Assembly: GCA_947631845.1 (NCBI GenBank) | Contig: CANRMY010000008.1 | Coordinates: 1-62,174 of the forward strand | Origin: an uncultured Oscillospiraceae bacterium | GTDB lineage: Bacteria; Bacillota; Clostridia; Oscillospirales; Oscillospiraceae | DNA: 62,174 nucleotides | Direction of reading: 5' to 3' | Part shown: in pieces, positions 1 through 8,910 of the stretch | How the letters are laid out: every line of letters starts with the position of its first letter | How positions within the stretch are numbered: the first letter of the stretch is position 1 | Notes under the pieces: generated by a model | Databases searched by the model: none | The model's input: only the letters and a program-made list of their open reading frames with translations | Told to the model about the DNA's origin: nothing | Position numbers and translations under genes: made by a program

Positions 1-81
1 TGCCTGCTGGTTTTTCGGAGTGAATGACAGATAACACTTACAAAATTCCTGTCAAATCTTATTATACGAGGAGGGGAGATA

Positions 82-516
82 ATGAAAATTGGCCTTGCGG
101 AGCTGCTGGTGGTGTTTATCGCGGCGCTTGTGCTCATAGGGCCGGATAAGCTCCCGGGATTTGCCAAAAAGGTGGGGGCGGCGGTGCGGGAGTTCAAAAA
201 GGCCACCGCCGACGTGACAAAGGAGGTCCGGGAAAACATTATTGACCCGCTGGAGGAGGCCCAGAAGCCCCTCCGGGAAGCGGCGGAGCCTCTGAAGGAG
301 GCGGACAGGGAGGTCAGAAGCGGTATTCGCGATCTGGAGCGTGAATTCAGGGACATCGGAAAGGCGGCGCCCGCGGGAGCGGAGCCCGGAACGTCCAAGA
401 GCGGGACGGCGGGAGACAGGGAGCGAAAGGGACCCGGGGCGGAGCCTGAAGATACAGAAGAACCAATTAACCAAAAAAAGGAAGAACAACCTGAAAAAGG
501 AGGGAAAAGCGCATGA
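82..516 (+). CDS. tatB: Sec-independent translocase TatA/TatB-family protein (long form)
   Basis: 144 aa, first gene of a tatB-tatA-tatC set. Residues 5-22 form one hydrophobic N-terminal helix ending in GPDKLPGF, the usual TatA/B hinge, followed by an amphipathic Lys/Glu-rich helix (25-100) and a charged, disordered tail. The long tail suggests the TatB-like receptor partner, but Bacillota often use two TatA-type proteins, so TatA2 is possible. A strong purine-rich ribosome site (GAGGAGGGGAG) precedes the ATG. The stop overlaps the tatA start (ATGA). It should act in the membrane with TatC to export folded twin-arginine proteins; the next operon-like gene encodes such a substrate. Confidence 0.85.
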   Translation: MKIGLAELLVVFIAALVLIGPDKLPGFAKKVGAAVREFKKATADVTKEVRENIIDPLEEAQKPLREAAEPLKEADREVRSGIRDLEREFRDIGKAAPAGAEPGTSKSGTAGDRERKGPGAEPEDTEEPINQKKEEQPEKGGKSA

Positions 517-713
517 AATTAGGAGTGCAGGAGCTCATCATCATTCTCGTCATCGTGGTAGTCCTGTTTGGCCCCACACAGATCCCGAAGCTGACCAGGA
601 TGTTCGGCAAGAGCATCAAGAGCTTCAAGGACGGCATGTCCGAGGAGAACGGGGACAAGGAGGAGGACGGCAAGAAGGAGTCCGGGTCCGCCGATGGCAA
701 AGACGAAAAGTGA
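513..713 (+). CDS. tatA: Sec-independent translocase TatA
   Basis: 66 aa. One N-terminal membrane helix (about residues 6-20) is followed by the FGPTQIPKL hinge, a short amphipathic helix (KLTRMFGKSIKSFKDGM) and a polar Glu/Lys/Ser tail: the classic pore-forming TatA layout at normal length. It overlaps the upstream tatB-like gene by 4 nt and the downstream tatC by 20 nt, so the three are almost certainly translationally coupled. Confidence 0.92.
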   Translation: MKLGVQELIIILVIVVVLFGPTQIPKLTRMFGKSIKSFKDGMSEENGDKEEDGKKESGSADGKDEK

Positions 714-1485
714 GCAGAAGCCGGACGGGAGCATGAGCCTTTCCGGGCACCTCCGGGAGCTGAGGAACAGGGCGGTGGTGTGTCTGGCGGCGCTCGGGCT
801 GGCGTTTGCGGCCTTTCTGTCCCTGGCGCCCCGCCTTACGACGCTGCTCACCGAAATGGGGGAGAGATACGGGTATGTCTATGTGTACATAGCCCCCCAG
901 GAGCTTCTGACGGTGTATATCTCCCTGGCGCTGACCGCGGCCCTGGCGGCGGTTTTCCCGCTGATCGGCTACCACGTCTACGCCTTCTGCGGGCCGGGGC
1001 TGAAGCGCGGGGAGAAGATCTTCACCCTGGGTACCCTTTTTTTCGGCACGCTGTGCTTTTGCGTGGGCGTGCTGTTCGCCTATTTCATCAGCGTCCCCTT
1101 CATGCTCCACTTTCTCATCCGGTTCAGCACGGAGATCAACGTATCGGCGTCCATCAGCATACACGAGTACGTCAGCTTCCTTCTGACGGTTTTTGTTGTG
1201 TTTGGGGCCGTTTTCGAGCTGCCGGTGGCGTCGGTACTGCTGACAATGCTGGGGATCCTGAAGGCGGAGTGGATGGTGAAGGCCCGCAAGCCCATGATCG
1301 TGGTCATCTTCCTGGTGGCGGCCGTGATCACCCCGCCGGATGTGATCTCTCAGATCATGGTGGCGATCCCCATGATCTTCCTCTACGAGCTGAGCATCGT
1401 TCTGTGCCGGGCCTTCGGCGGCAGGAGAGGGAAGAAGGACTCCGGGGATGGGGAGGAAGCGGAGCCGCGGGAGAAGTCCGCATGA
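694..1485 (+). CDS. tatC: Sec-independent protein translocase TatC
   Basis: 263 aa polytopic membrane protein with about six hydrophobic segments. It carries the TatC landmarks HLRELRNR near the N-terminus, FGAVFELPV around the conserved membrane Glu, and TPPDVISQ in the last loop. TatC binds twin-arginine signal peptides. The start at 694 lies inside tatA; an alternative ATG at 733 (MSLSGHLREL) would remove a poorly conserved 13-residue N-terminus. The C-terminus is a short basic/acidic tail. Confidence 0.94.
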   Translation: MAKTKSEQKPDGSMSLSGHLRELRNRAVVCLAALGLAFAAFLSLAPRLTTLLTEMGERYGYVYVYIAPQELLTVYISLALTAALAAVFPLIGYHVYAFCGPGLKRGEKIFTLGTLFFGTLCFCVGVLFAYFISVPFMLHFLIRFSTEINVSASISIHEYVSFLLTVFVVFGAVFELPVASVLLTMLGILKAEWMVKARKPMIVVIFLVAAVITPPDVISQIMVAIPMIFLYELSIVLCRAFGGRRGKKDSGDGEEAEPREKSA

Positions 1486-1572
1486 CCGTTTACCATCGCC
1501 GTGCGCTGGGCGCGGCGTAGGCATAAATGATAAAAAAATAACAAATATGTTAAAAATAAGGAGCGTCACGAT

Positions 1573-3612
1573 ATGGCAAAACCTGAGATCACGCGCAGAG
1601 AATTCATCAAGGGCATCGCGGCGGGGGCCGTGAGTCTGGCCACCCTGGGCGTTCTGGAGGGATGCGAGTATTCCCTTCAGAACAGCAAGAAGAATCCCGG
1701 CATCGGCTCCAGCGGCGGCGGTAAGCCGGGCGTCTCCGGGCTCACCTTTACCCCCGGCACCTACGAGGCCACGGCCCGGGGCATCGGCAGCGACGTGAAG
1801 GTCACCATGACCTTCGACAAGACCAGTATCACCGATGTGAAGATCGACGTCTCCGGCGAGACCCCGGACATCGGCGGCAAGATCGGCGGCCAGATGGCCG
1901 AGGCCATCCTGAACGCCCAATCCGCCGACGTGGATGCCGTCTCCGGGGCCACCATCACAGCGGACGCGGTGAAGGCCGCCGCCGCCAACTGCATCTCTCA
2001 GGCCTCCGGCACCACCGTCACCGTGGGAGGCGGAGAGGATGCCGGGTCCTCCGACTGGCTGGGGAAGGCCCCGGAGATCGCCGAGGGCGACATCAAGGAG
2101 ACCCTGGATACCGAGGTCCTGATCGTGGGCTGCGGCACCGGCGGGTGGATCGCCGCCATGACCGCCGCCGAGGAGGGGGCCAAGGTGCTGGTGCTGGAGA
2201 AGCGGGAGGCCACCACCAACATCCGCCACGACATCGGGGCCATCGGCTCCAAGAAGCAGCTGGAGAGCATCGCGAAGGACCCCAAGTACGCCATTGACAA
2301 GATGGAGGCCCTCCAGGAGATCGTCCGCTACGGCGGCGGCTATGTGGACTCCGACCTTATCCGCGTCTGGGCCGACGAGTCCGCCGAGCTGGTAGACTGG
2401 CTCACCGGCATCCTGGAGAAGGACGGCTATTTTGCCATGCGCCACGAGGCCGGCGTTGGCAACGTGGACGATCCCGGCCGCGACAAGGCCTTCGCCTCCG
2501 GCCACAGCCCCGAGACCCTGCCCGCCGCCCCCGAGGGCATGGACACCGACAAGTATTTCCGCCAGTACTGCGACAGCATGGGCGTGGAGTTCCGTCTGAA
2601 CGCCGCTCTGGTGAAGCTGGAGCAGGACGGCAGCGGAAAAGTGACCGGCGCCATCGCCCAGGATCAGGCCGACCAGCACTACATAAAGATCACCGCCTCC
2701 AAGGGCGTCATCATGTGCGCCGGCGGTTACGCCTCCAACACCCAGATGATGCAGGCCCTTCAGCCCCACACCCTGGCTATGAAGATCAACCTCCCCGCCG
2801 GATCCACCTGCGACGGCTCCGGCATCAAGGCCATGATGTGGGCCGGGGCGGCTCTGGATCCCACCCACGCGTCCATGATGTTCAACCGGGCCTGCTGCCT
2901 GCCCACCGAGACCGCCGGGTACAAGACCAACGGCAAGATGTTCTGGTTCGGCGAACAGCCCTTCCTGAAGGTCAATCTGAACGGCAAGCGGTTCTGCAAC
3001 GAGTCCGGCCCCTATGAGTTCATGCTCCACTCCATGTACATGCAGCCCAACCACACCTACTGCGACATCTTCGACTCCAACTCCGAGGAGTACGCCAGGC
3101 AGTTCGAGGAGGTGGGGTGCTGCCGCCTCTTCCCGTTCGACAACGACGCGCCCTCCAACCGGGATTTCGCCTCCGTCTGGGATCAGCTCACCGGCCAGTT
3201 CGTGGACGAGGGGTATGTCATTAAGGCAAACACCATCGAGGAGCTGGCCAAGGGCCTCAAGATCCCCGAGGAGAACCTGACCGCCGCCGTGAAGCGCTAT
3301 AACGAGCTGTGCGCCAAGGGCGTGGACGAGGACTACGGCAAGGAGAAGCACCGCCTGACCCCGGTGGATCAGCCCCCCTTCTACGGCGTCCGGGTGGGCG
3401 CGTGGCACCTGACCACCCTCAACGGCTGCCGGATCAACACCGATATGCAGGTCATCCGGGAGGACGGCACCCCCATCGAGGGCCTGTGGGCCACCGGCGA
3501 CTGCACCGGAGGCTTCTTCGCCCAGACCTACCCCAACCTGTTCACCGGCCTTGCCTGCGGCCGCACCATGACCTTTGGCCGCCACGCCGCCAAGATCGTG
3601 GCGCACCTTTGA
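1573..3612 (+). CDS. Tat-exported FMN/FAD flavoprotein reductase (fumarate/urocanate reductase family)
   Basis: 679 aa. The N-terminus ITRREFIKG followed by a hydrophobic stretch is a twin-arginine signal (Arg8-Arg9); Cys31 in VLEGC could be a non-standard lipobox. Residues about 57-142 are an FMN-binding domain with the SGAT flavinylation motif (Thr127), normally modified by ApbE, which is not in this window. From about residue 180 comes an FAD_binding_2 domain with the dinucleotide motif IVGCGTGGW and the C-terminal ATGDCTGG segment. This is the architecture of flavocytochrome-c-like extracellular reductases of anaerobes (fumarate, urocanate and other enoates); the substrate cannot be told from sequence. 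AAGGAG lies just upstream. It sits between tatABC and the Rnf genes, suggesting electron supply through membrane flavoproteins, which is an inference. Confidence 0.88.
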   Translation: MAKPEITRREFIKGIAAGAVSLATLGVLEGCEYSLQNSKKNPGIGSSGGGKPGVSGLTFTPGTYEATARGIGSDVKVTMTFDKTSITDVKIDVSGETPDIGGKIGGQMAEAILNAQSADVDAVSGATITADAVKAAAANCISQASGTTVTVGGGEDAGSSDWLGKAPEIAEGDIKETLDTEVLIVGCGTGGWIAAMTAAEEGAKVLVLEKREATTNIRHDIGAIGSKKQLESIAKDPKYAIDKMEALQEIVRYGGGYVDSDLIRVWADESAELVDWLTGILEKDGYFAMRHEAGVGNVDDPGRDKAFASGHSPETLPAAPEGMDTDKYFRQYCDSMGVEFRLNAALVKLEQDGSGKVTGAIAQDQADQHYIKITASKGVIMCAGGYASNTQMMQALQPHTLAMKINLPAGSTCDGSGIKAMMWAGAALDPTHASMMFNRACCLPTETAGYKTNGKMFWFGEQPFLKVNLNGKRFCNESGPYEFMLHSMYMQPNHTYCDIFDSNSEEYARQFEEVGCCRLFPFDNDAPSNRDFASVWDQLTGQFVDEGYVIKANTIEELAKGLKIPEENLTAAVKRYNELCAKGVDEDYGKEKHRLTPVDQPPFYGVRVGAWHLTTLNGCRINTDMQVIREDGTPIEGLWATGDCTGGFFAQTYPNLFTGLACGRTMTFGRHAAKIVAHL

Positions 3613-3648
3613 GAAGCTCCTTGAATCGAAAGAAAGGAGTGATCAACT

Positions 3649-5016
3649 ATGCGTCTTAAATCCTTTCGGGGCGGCGCCCATCCCGCCACCATGAAGGAGC
3701 TGAGCGAGGGCAAGCCCATCGTCGTCCACAGGGCCGTGGGGGAGATGGTCTTTCCCCTGAGCCAGCATATCGGCAAGCCCGCCGTCCCCGTGGTCAAAAG
3801 GGGCGATCCGGTGCTGGCCGGACAGATGATCGCCCGGGCCGACGGGTTCGTCTCGGCCAATGTGATCAGCTCGTGCTCCGGAAAGGTGAAGGCCATCGAG
3901 TCCCGCATGACCTCCGCCGGCGTCATTGCCCAGTGCATCGTCATCGACAACGACGGCAAGTACACCCTGGCCCCGGGCATCGGTGAGATAAGCGACTACA
4001 CCACCCTCACCAACGACCAGATCGTGGAGAAGGTCAAGGCGGCGGGGGTCGTGGGTCTCGGCGGCGCGGGCTTCCCCACCCATATCAAGCTGGCCCCGCC
4101 CCACCCGGAGGAGATCGACTACATCATCGCCAACGGCGCGGAGTGCGAGCCCTACATCACCTGCGACGACAGGCTGATGCAGGAGCAGCCCCAGTGGATC
4201 GTGGGCGGCATCCGGATCCTTCTCCAGATGTTCCCCGCCTCCCGCGCCGTCATCGCCATTGAGGACAACAAGCCCGCCGCCATCGCCTCCATGGAACGGG
4301 CCATCGCCGGCGAGAGCCGTATGGAGGTCATGCGCCTCAAGACGAAATACCCCCAGGGCAGCGAGCGCAACCTGGTCCACGCCGTCACCCGCCGGAAGAT
4401 GGCCCCCGGCGACCTGCCCTCGGATCTGGGCTGTGTCGCCTGCAACGTCACCACCCTGGCGGCGGTCTACCGGGCGGTGTGCCTCAACGAGCCGCTGATG
4501 GAGAAGGGCTTCACCGTCACCGGGGACGCGGTGGCCGAGCCCGGCAACTTCCTGGTGAAGATCGGCACCTCCTTCGCGGAGCTCCTGGAGGCCGCGGGGG
4601 GCTTCAAGACCGAACCCAAGAAGGTCATCATCGGCGGGCCCATGATGGGCATCGCCGCCACGGATCTGAACGTGCCCATAGCGAAGATCTATAACGCCCT
4701 CATATGCCTCACCGAGGACCCGGTGGAGAAGGCGGACGCCCAGATGACCCATTGCATCCGCTGTGGGCGCTGCGCCCGTGCCTGCCCCGTGGGACTTGTC
4801 CCCCAGATGATGAACTTTTACGCCGAGCGGAAGGACTACGACCGGTATGTGAAGCTCCACGGCCTGGACTGCATCGGCTGCGGCACCTGCGCCTTCGTGT
4901 GTCCCGCCAAGAGGCCGCTGACCCAGCTCTTTAAGATGACAAAGGGCGTCATCCTCCGGGAGCAGGCCGCCGAAAAAGCCAAAGCTCAGCGGGAAAAGGA
5001 GGCGGCAAAGGTATGA
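3649..5016 (+). CDS. rnfC: Rnf electron transport complex subunit C
   Basis: 455 aa, near the usual clostridial RnfC length. The N-terminus FRGGAHP is typical; VVGLGGAGFPTH at about residue 134 is the NADH/FMN-binding glycine-rich loop; two ferredoxin-type clusters follow, CIRCGRCARACP (about 369) and CIGCGTCAFVCP (about 408). RnfC is the peripheral NADH-oxidising subunit of the ferredoxin:NAD+ oxidoreductase that pumps Na+ or H+. AAAGGAG precedes the ATG. It overlaps rnfDG by 4 nt. Confidence 0.96.
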   Translation: MRLKSFRGGAHPATMKELSEGKPIVVHRAVGEMVFPLSQHIGKPAVPVVKRGDPVLAGQMIARADGFVSANVISSCSGKVKAIESRMTSAGVIAQCIVIDNDGKYTLAPGIGEISDYTTLTNDQIVEKVKAAGVVGLGGAGFPTHIKLAPPHPEEIDYIIANGAECEPYITCDDRLMQEQPQWIVGGIRILLQMFPASRAVIAIEDNKPAAIASMERAIAGESRMEVMRLKTKYPQGSERNLVHAVTRRKMAPGDLPSDLGCVACNVTTLAAVYRAVCLNEPLMEKGFTVTGDAVAEPGNFLVKIGTSFAELLEAAGGFKTEPKKVIIGGPMMGIAATDLNVPIAKIYNALICLTEDPVEKADAQMTHCIRCGRCARACPVGLVPQMMNFYAERKDYDRYVKLHGLDCIGCGTCAFVCPAKRPLTQLFKMTKGVILREQAAEKAKAQREKEAAKV

Positions 5017-6518
5017 ACGGACTTTTGAACGTATCCTCCTCCCCCCATGTGAGGAGCCGGCTCACCACCGGAAAGGTGATGTACGACGTGGCGCTGGCGC
5101 TCCTGCCCGCCACCGTCTTCGGCGTGTGGAATTACGGACTCCACGCGGCGCTGGTGATCGGCATGAGCATCCTGGGCGCGGTGATGACAGAGTTTGTGTT
5201 CAATTTCGTCACCCGCCGGCCCAACACCCTCTCCGACGGCTCCGCCGTTGTCACGGGGCTTCTGCTGGCGCTGGTGCTCCCGCCCTCCGTGCCCCTGTAT
5301 ATCCCCTATCTGGGGAGCCTCTTTGCCATTCTGTTCGTCAAGTGCTGCTTCGGCGGACTGGGACAGAACATCATGAACCCGGCCCTGGCGGCCAGGTGCT
5401 TCCTGCTGATCTCCTTTGCCGGGCCCATGACCGAATATGTGGTGGACGGCGTGTCCACCGCCACGCCCCTGGCCGTGCTCAACAGCGGCGGCACCGTGGA
5501 CGTGCTGGAGATGTTCATGGGCTACGGCGGCGGCGTCATCGGGTGCAGCGGGGCGGCCCTGCTCATTGGCGGCATCTTCCTGCTGGCGAACGGCACCATC
5601 ACCTGGCACATCCCCGTCTCCGTCGTTGCCAGCTTCGCCCTCTCCATGGGTCTGGGCGGCCCCGGCGGCTTCCACCCCCTGTACCTGCTGGCCGAGATCA
5701 GCGGCGGCGGTATCCTGATGGCGGCCCTCTTTATGGCAAACGACCCGGTGACCAGTCCCGTGGCCGTGCCGGGGCAGGTGCTCTACGGCGTGGCCGTGGG
5801 CATCCTGGCGGCTGTCCTGCGCCTCTACGGATCGGCGGCGGACAGCGTCAGCTACGCCGTCATCCTCTGCAACCTGGCGGTGCCCCTCATCGACCGGGTG
5901 GCCATCCCCAAGCCCTTCGGGCTGGGCGACAACAAGAAGAAGCCCAAGCCCAGGATCCCCAAACCCGCCTGGATCCTGGCCGCCATCGGATTGCTCTCCG
6001 GCGTGGCCCTGGGGGCCGTCAACTACATCACCGCCCCCGTCATCGCCGAGCAGGCGCTGGAGGCCAACAGGGCGTCCTACGAGACGGTCCTGCCCGCGGG
6101 CGCCGAGATCGGCTACGATGACGATGTCACCCGGGCCGTGGAATCCCTGGAGGGCACCGAGTTCGGCAAGAGCGTCATCAACGAGGCCGTGGTGGGCAGG
6201 GACGCCTCCGGCAATGTGGTGGGCTGTGCCGTCAACGTCACCAGCTCCGAGGCCTACGACGCCACCCTGAGCCTGTCTGTGGGCATCGCCCCCGACGGCA
6301 CGGTGACGGGCATCTGCTTCACCGAGCTCCACGAGACCCCGGGCAAGGGGATGCTCTGCGACGAGCCGGCCTTCCGGGACCAGTTCGCCGGCGTGAATAC
6401 CGACGCGTTCACCCTGGGCGGCGGCGTGGACTCCGTGTCCGGCGCGACCATCAGCTCCAAGGCGGTGGTCAACGCCGTCAACGCGGCGCTGGCGTTCTAC
6501 AACGGATACTTAAAGTGA
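5013..6518 (+). CDS. rnfDG: Fused Rnf complex subunits D and G
   Basis: 501 aa, two Rnf subunits in one reading frame. Residues 1 to about 315 are RnfD: multiple membrane helices, start SSSPHVRSRLTTGKVMYDV, and the flavinylation motif DGVSTATPL near residue 147. After a basic linker (NKKKPKPRIPKPAW) residues about 325-501 are RnfG: one membrane anchor (WILAAIGLLSGVALGAV), then an FMN-binding domain ending in VDSVSGATISS with predicted FMN-Thr479. Both halves keep their flavin-attachment sites, so this is a functional-looking fusion, not a frameshift artefact. It replaces the separate rnfG usually found between rnfD and rnfE. Confidence 0.93.
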   Translation: MNGLLNVSSSPHVRSRLTTGKVMYDVALALLPATVFGVWNYGLHAALVIGMSILGAVMTEFVFNFVTRRPNTLSDGSAVVTGLLLALVLPPSVPLYIPYLGSLFAILFVKCCFGGLGQNIMNPALAARCFLLISFAGPMTEYVVDGVSTATPLAVLNSGGTVDVLEMFMGYGGGVIGCSGAALLIGGIFLLANGTITWHIPVSVVASFALSMGLGGPGGFHPLYLLAEISGGGILMAALFMANDPVTSPVAVPGQVLYGVAVGILAAVLRLYGSAADSVSYAVILCNLAVPLIDRVAIPKPFGLGDNKKKPKPRIPKPAWILAAIGLLSGVALGAVNYITAPVIAEQALEANRASYETVLPAGAEIGYDDDVTRAVESLEGTEFGKSVINEAVVGRDASGNVVGCAVNVTSSEAYDATLSLSVGIAPDGTVTGICFTELHETPGKGMLCDEPAFRDQFAGVNTDAFTLGGGVDSVSGATISSKAVVNAVNAALAFYNGYLK

Positions 6519-6533
6519 GGAGGGGGATCTGCA

Positions 6534-7235
6534 ATGAATAAGAATCTGGAACGTCTATACAACGGCATTATCCGGGAGAACCCCGTATTCATCATGATGC
6601 TGGGCATGTGCCCCACGCTGGCCGTCACCACCTCCGCCATCAACGGCGTGGGGATGGGCGTGTCCACCATGGTGGTGCTCATCGTCTCAAACCTGATGAT
6701 CTCACTTCTCCGCAAGCTCATCCCCCATGAGGTGCATCTGCCCGCCTACATCGTGGTGGTGGCCACGCTGGTCACCGTAGTCCAGCTGCTGATCAAGGCG
6801 TATCTCAAGTCCCTGGACGCGGCGCTGGGCATTTACATCCCGCTGATCGTGGTCAACTGCATCATCCTGGGCCGTGCCGAGGCCTACGCCTGCAAAAATC
6901 CCCCCGTGCTGTCCGTCTTTGACGGCCTGGGCATGGGCCTGGGCTTCACCCTGGGCCTGACCCTCATCGGCGCGCTGCGTGAGCTCTTCGGCGCCGGGAC
7001 CCTCTTCGGGTTTCAGGTCATGCCCGCCTTTTACCAGCCCATCGGCATCATCACCAGCGCCCCCGGCGCTTTCCTGGTCATGGCGCTGATCGTCGCCGTT
7101 ATGAACGGCGCCAGCATCTCCACCAGGGCGAACCGGAAGGTGGAGGGCGGCTGTGACGGCTGCTGCGCCAGCTGCGCCCAGAGGTGCGACACCCCCAAGG
7201 ACGCGTCTGAGAGGGGAGAGGAGGCAAAGGTATGA
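6534..7235 (+). CDS. rnfE: Rnf electron transport complex subunit E
   Basis: 233 aa integral membrane protein with about six helices. It matches RnfE in LYNGIIRENPVFIMMLGMCP and in the conserved PLIVVNCIILGRAEA segment. A Cys-rich C-terminal tail (about residues 205-216, CDGCCASCAQRC) lies beyond the last helix and is unusual. GAGGAGGGG precedes the ATG. Four-nucleotide overlap with rnfA. Confidence 0.94.
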   Translation: MNKNLERLYNGIIRENPVFIMMLGMCPTLAVTTSAINGVGMGVSTMVVLIVSNLMISLLRKLIPHEVHLPAYIVVVATLVTVVQLLIKAYLKSLDAALGIYIPLIVVNCIILGRAEAYACKNPPVLSVFDGLGMGLGFTLGLTLIGALRELFGAGTLFGFQVMPAFYQPIGIITSAPGAFLVMALIVAVMNGASISTRANRKVEGGCDGCCASCAQRCDTPKDASERGEEAKV

Positions 7236-7813
7236 CTTCACTTGCGCTCGTTATCGTCACCACGGCGCTGATCAACAACGTGGTGCTTAACCAATTTCTG
7301 GGCCTGTGCTCCTTTTTGGGCGTGTCCCGGCAGATCAAGACGGCCGCCAGTCTGGGCGGCGCGGTCATCTTCGTCATGACCATCGCCTCGGGCGTGGCAA
7401 ACCTCATCTATACCTGCATCCTCCAGCGTTTGGGCCTGGAGTATCTCCAGACCATCGTGTTCATCCTGGTGATCGCGAGCCTGGTGCAGGTGGTGGAGAT
7501 GTTCCTGAAAAAGGCCGCCCCCGCCATCCACGGGGCGCTGGGGATCTACCTGCCGCTGATCACCACCAACTGCGCCGTGCTGGGCGTGGCGCTCAATAAC
7601 GTCACCGACGGCTTCGGCTTCTTTGAGAGCGTCTTCTCCGGCTTTGGCACCGCCGTGGGCTACACCCTGGCCATTGTGCTCCTGGCCGGGATCCGTGAGC
7701 GGACCGAGGGGAACGATGTGCCCGCGCCCTTCCGAGGCGCGCCCATCGTCCTTCTGAGCGCCTGCCTGATGGCCATCGCGTTCTACGGCTTCAGCGGCCT
7801 TTCGCTGAGTTAA
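7232..7813 (+). CDS. rnfA: Rnf electron transport complex subunit A
   Basis: 193 aa, six hydrophobic helices, the expected RnfA length. Shows the family segments NNVVLNQFLGLCSFLGVS and YLPLITTNCAVLGVALNN, homologous to RnfE but of opposite topology. RnfA and RnfE together bind the membrane-embedded [2Fe-2S] cluster in known Rnf structures. Coupled to rnfE by an ATGA overlap and 13 nt from rnfB. Confidence 0.96.
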   Translation: MTSLALVIVTTALINNVVLNQFLGLCSFLGVSRQIKTAASLGGAVIFVMTIASGVANLIYTCILQRLGLEYLQTIVFILVIASLVQVVEMFLKKAAPAIHGALGIYLPLITTNCAVLGVALNNVTDGFGFFESVFSGFGTAVGYTLAIVLLAGIRERTEGNDVPAPFRGAPIVLLSACLMAIAFYGFSGLSLS

Positions 7814-7826
7814 GGGGGGCCGGACT

Positions 7827-8621
7827 GTGACAATGATCATCTCAACCGTCGTAGTTCTGGCCGTGGCGGGCCTTCTGATGGGCCTGCTGCTGGTCTTCTC
7901 CGGCGAGAAATTCAAGGTGGAGACGGATCCCCGTGAGAGCGCGGTCCGGGAGTGCCTTCCCGGCAACAACTGCGGCGCCTGCGGCTACGCGGGATGCGAC
8001 GCCCTGGCCGCCGCCATCGCGAAGGGCGAGGCTCCGGTCAACGGCTGTCCCGTGGGCGGAGCGCCCGTGGGCGAGCAGGTCGCCAGGGTCATGGGCGTGG
8101 AGGCCGGGGCGGCCCGGGAGAAGCGCGTGGCCTTCGTCCGCTGTGCCGGGACGTGCGACGTCACAAAGAACAACTGCGTCTACGTGGGTATCAGTACCTG
8201 CGAGGCCGCCATGACCCTCCCGGGCAAGGGCGTCAAGGCCTGTACCTACGGGTGCCTGGGGTACGGAAGCTGCGCCGCCGCCTGTCAGTTCGACGCCATC
8301 CATGTGGTGAACGGCGTGGCGGTAGTGGACCGGACCAAATGCGTGGCCTGCGGCAAGTGCGTGGCCGCCTGCCCCCAGGGCCTCATTGAGATCGTCCCCG
8401 ACGCCGCCCCTCTGGCCGTCCAGTGCGGCAACCGGGAGAAGGGACCCATCGTCCGCAAGGTCTGCGACGCCGGATGCATCGGCTGCGGCCTTTGCGTCCG
8501 CCAGTGCGAGCACGGCGCCGTGACGCTCCAGGGCAACACCGCCCATATCGACTACGAAAAGTGCGTGGGCTGCGGCAAGTGTGCCGAGAAGTGCCCCGCC
8601 AAGATCATCCGAAATCGCTGA
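7827..8621 (+). CDS. rnfB: Rnf electron transport complex subunit B
   Basis: 264 aa. N-terminal membrane anchor (about residues 3-25), then the RnfB Fe-S domain NNCGACGYAGC, then several ferredoxin-like clusters including CVACGKCVAACP, CIGCGLCVRQC and CVGCGKCAEKCP. RnfB accepts electrons from reduced ferredoxin. The start is GTG at 7827 behind AAGGGGGGC; an ATG at 7833 (MIIS) is an alternative differing by two residues. Last gene of the operon, followed by a terminator hairpin. Confidence 0.95.
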   Translation: MTMIISTVVVLAVAGLLMGLLLVFSGEKFKVETDPRESAVRECLPGNNCGACGYAGCDALAAAIAKGEAPVNGCPVGGAPVGEQVARVMGVEAGAAREKRVAFVRCAGTCDVTKNNCVYVGISTCEAAMTLPGKGVKACTYGCLGYGSCAAACQFDAIHVVNGVAVVDRTKCVACGKCVAACPQGLIEIVPDAAPLAVQCGNREKGPIVRKVCDAGCIGCGLCVRQCEHGAVTLQGNTAHIDYEKCVGCGKCAEKCPAKIIRNR

Positions 8622-8631
8622 CGGAACGCGA

Positions 8632-8676
8632 CCCCGTTTTCGAGCTTTTTTCCCGAAAACGGGGCCGCGCCTTTTT
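8632..8676 (+). terminator. Intrinsic terminator after rnfB
   Basis: Perfect 11-bp stem CCCCGTTTTCG / CGAAAACGGGG (8632-8642 and 8654-8664) followed after 7 nt by a short T run at 8672-8676. It sits 11 nt past the rnfB stop. The rest of 8677-8910 holds no gene I can support; it is AT-richer with several T and A runs, and ends at the stop of the minus-strand exporter. Confidence 0.7.
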
Positions 8677-8910
8677 GAAAAGTGTTGGGAAAGCAGGAGA
8701 ATTCGAAAACAGCAGAAATCAAGCGGCTGTCAAAACCTCCCGTTTTTGCAAACTGAATTTTTGCGAAAAGTACGTTTTTTAGACGGTGAGACGAGATTTG
8801 CCAAGGGGGTTCTGCAAAACAGGCTGGGATCTATCATACATCCGCAAGAACAACTGGTGACAAAAAGCGCAGCTTTCGGTTCGCTCTGGTCGAAGGCCGC
8901 GCTTATCTAA

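Noticed and set aside
38-65. TTACAA-N16-TATTAT before the tatB-like gene
   Set aside because: It would start transcription inside the ribosome-binding site, leaving almost no leader; the true promoter probably lies outside the window.
625-3606. A 993-codon open frame on the minus strand
   Set aside because: It lies antisense to tatC and the flavoprotein, has a Gly/Val/Leu/Gly-rich low-information sequence typical of GC-rich shadow frames, and no ribosome site. The plus-strand genes explain the region fully.
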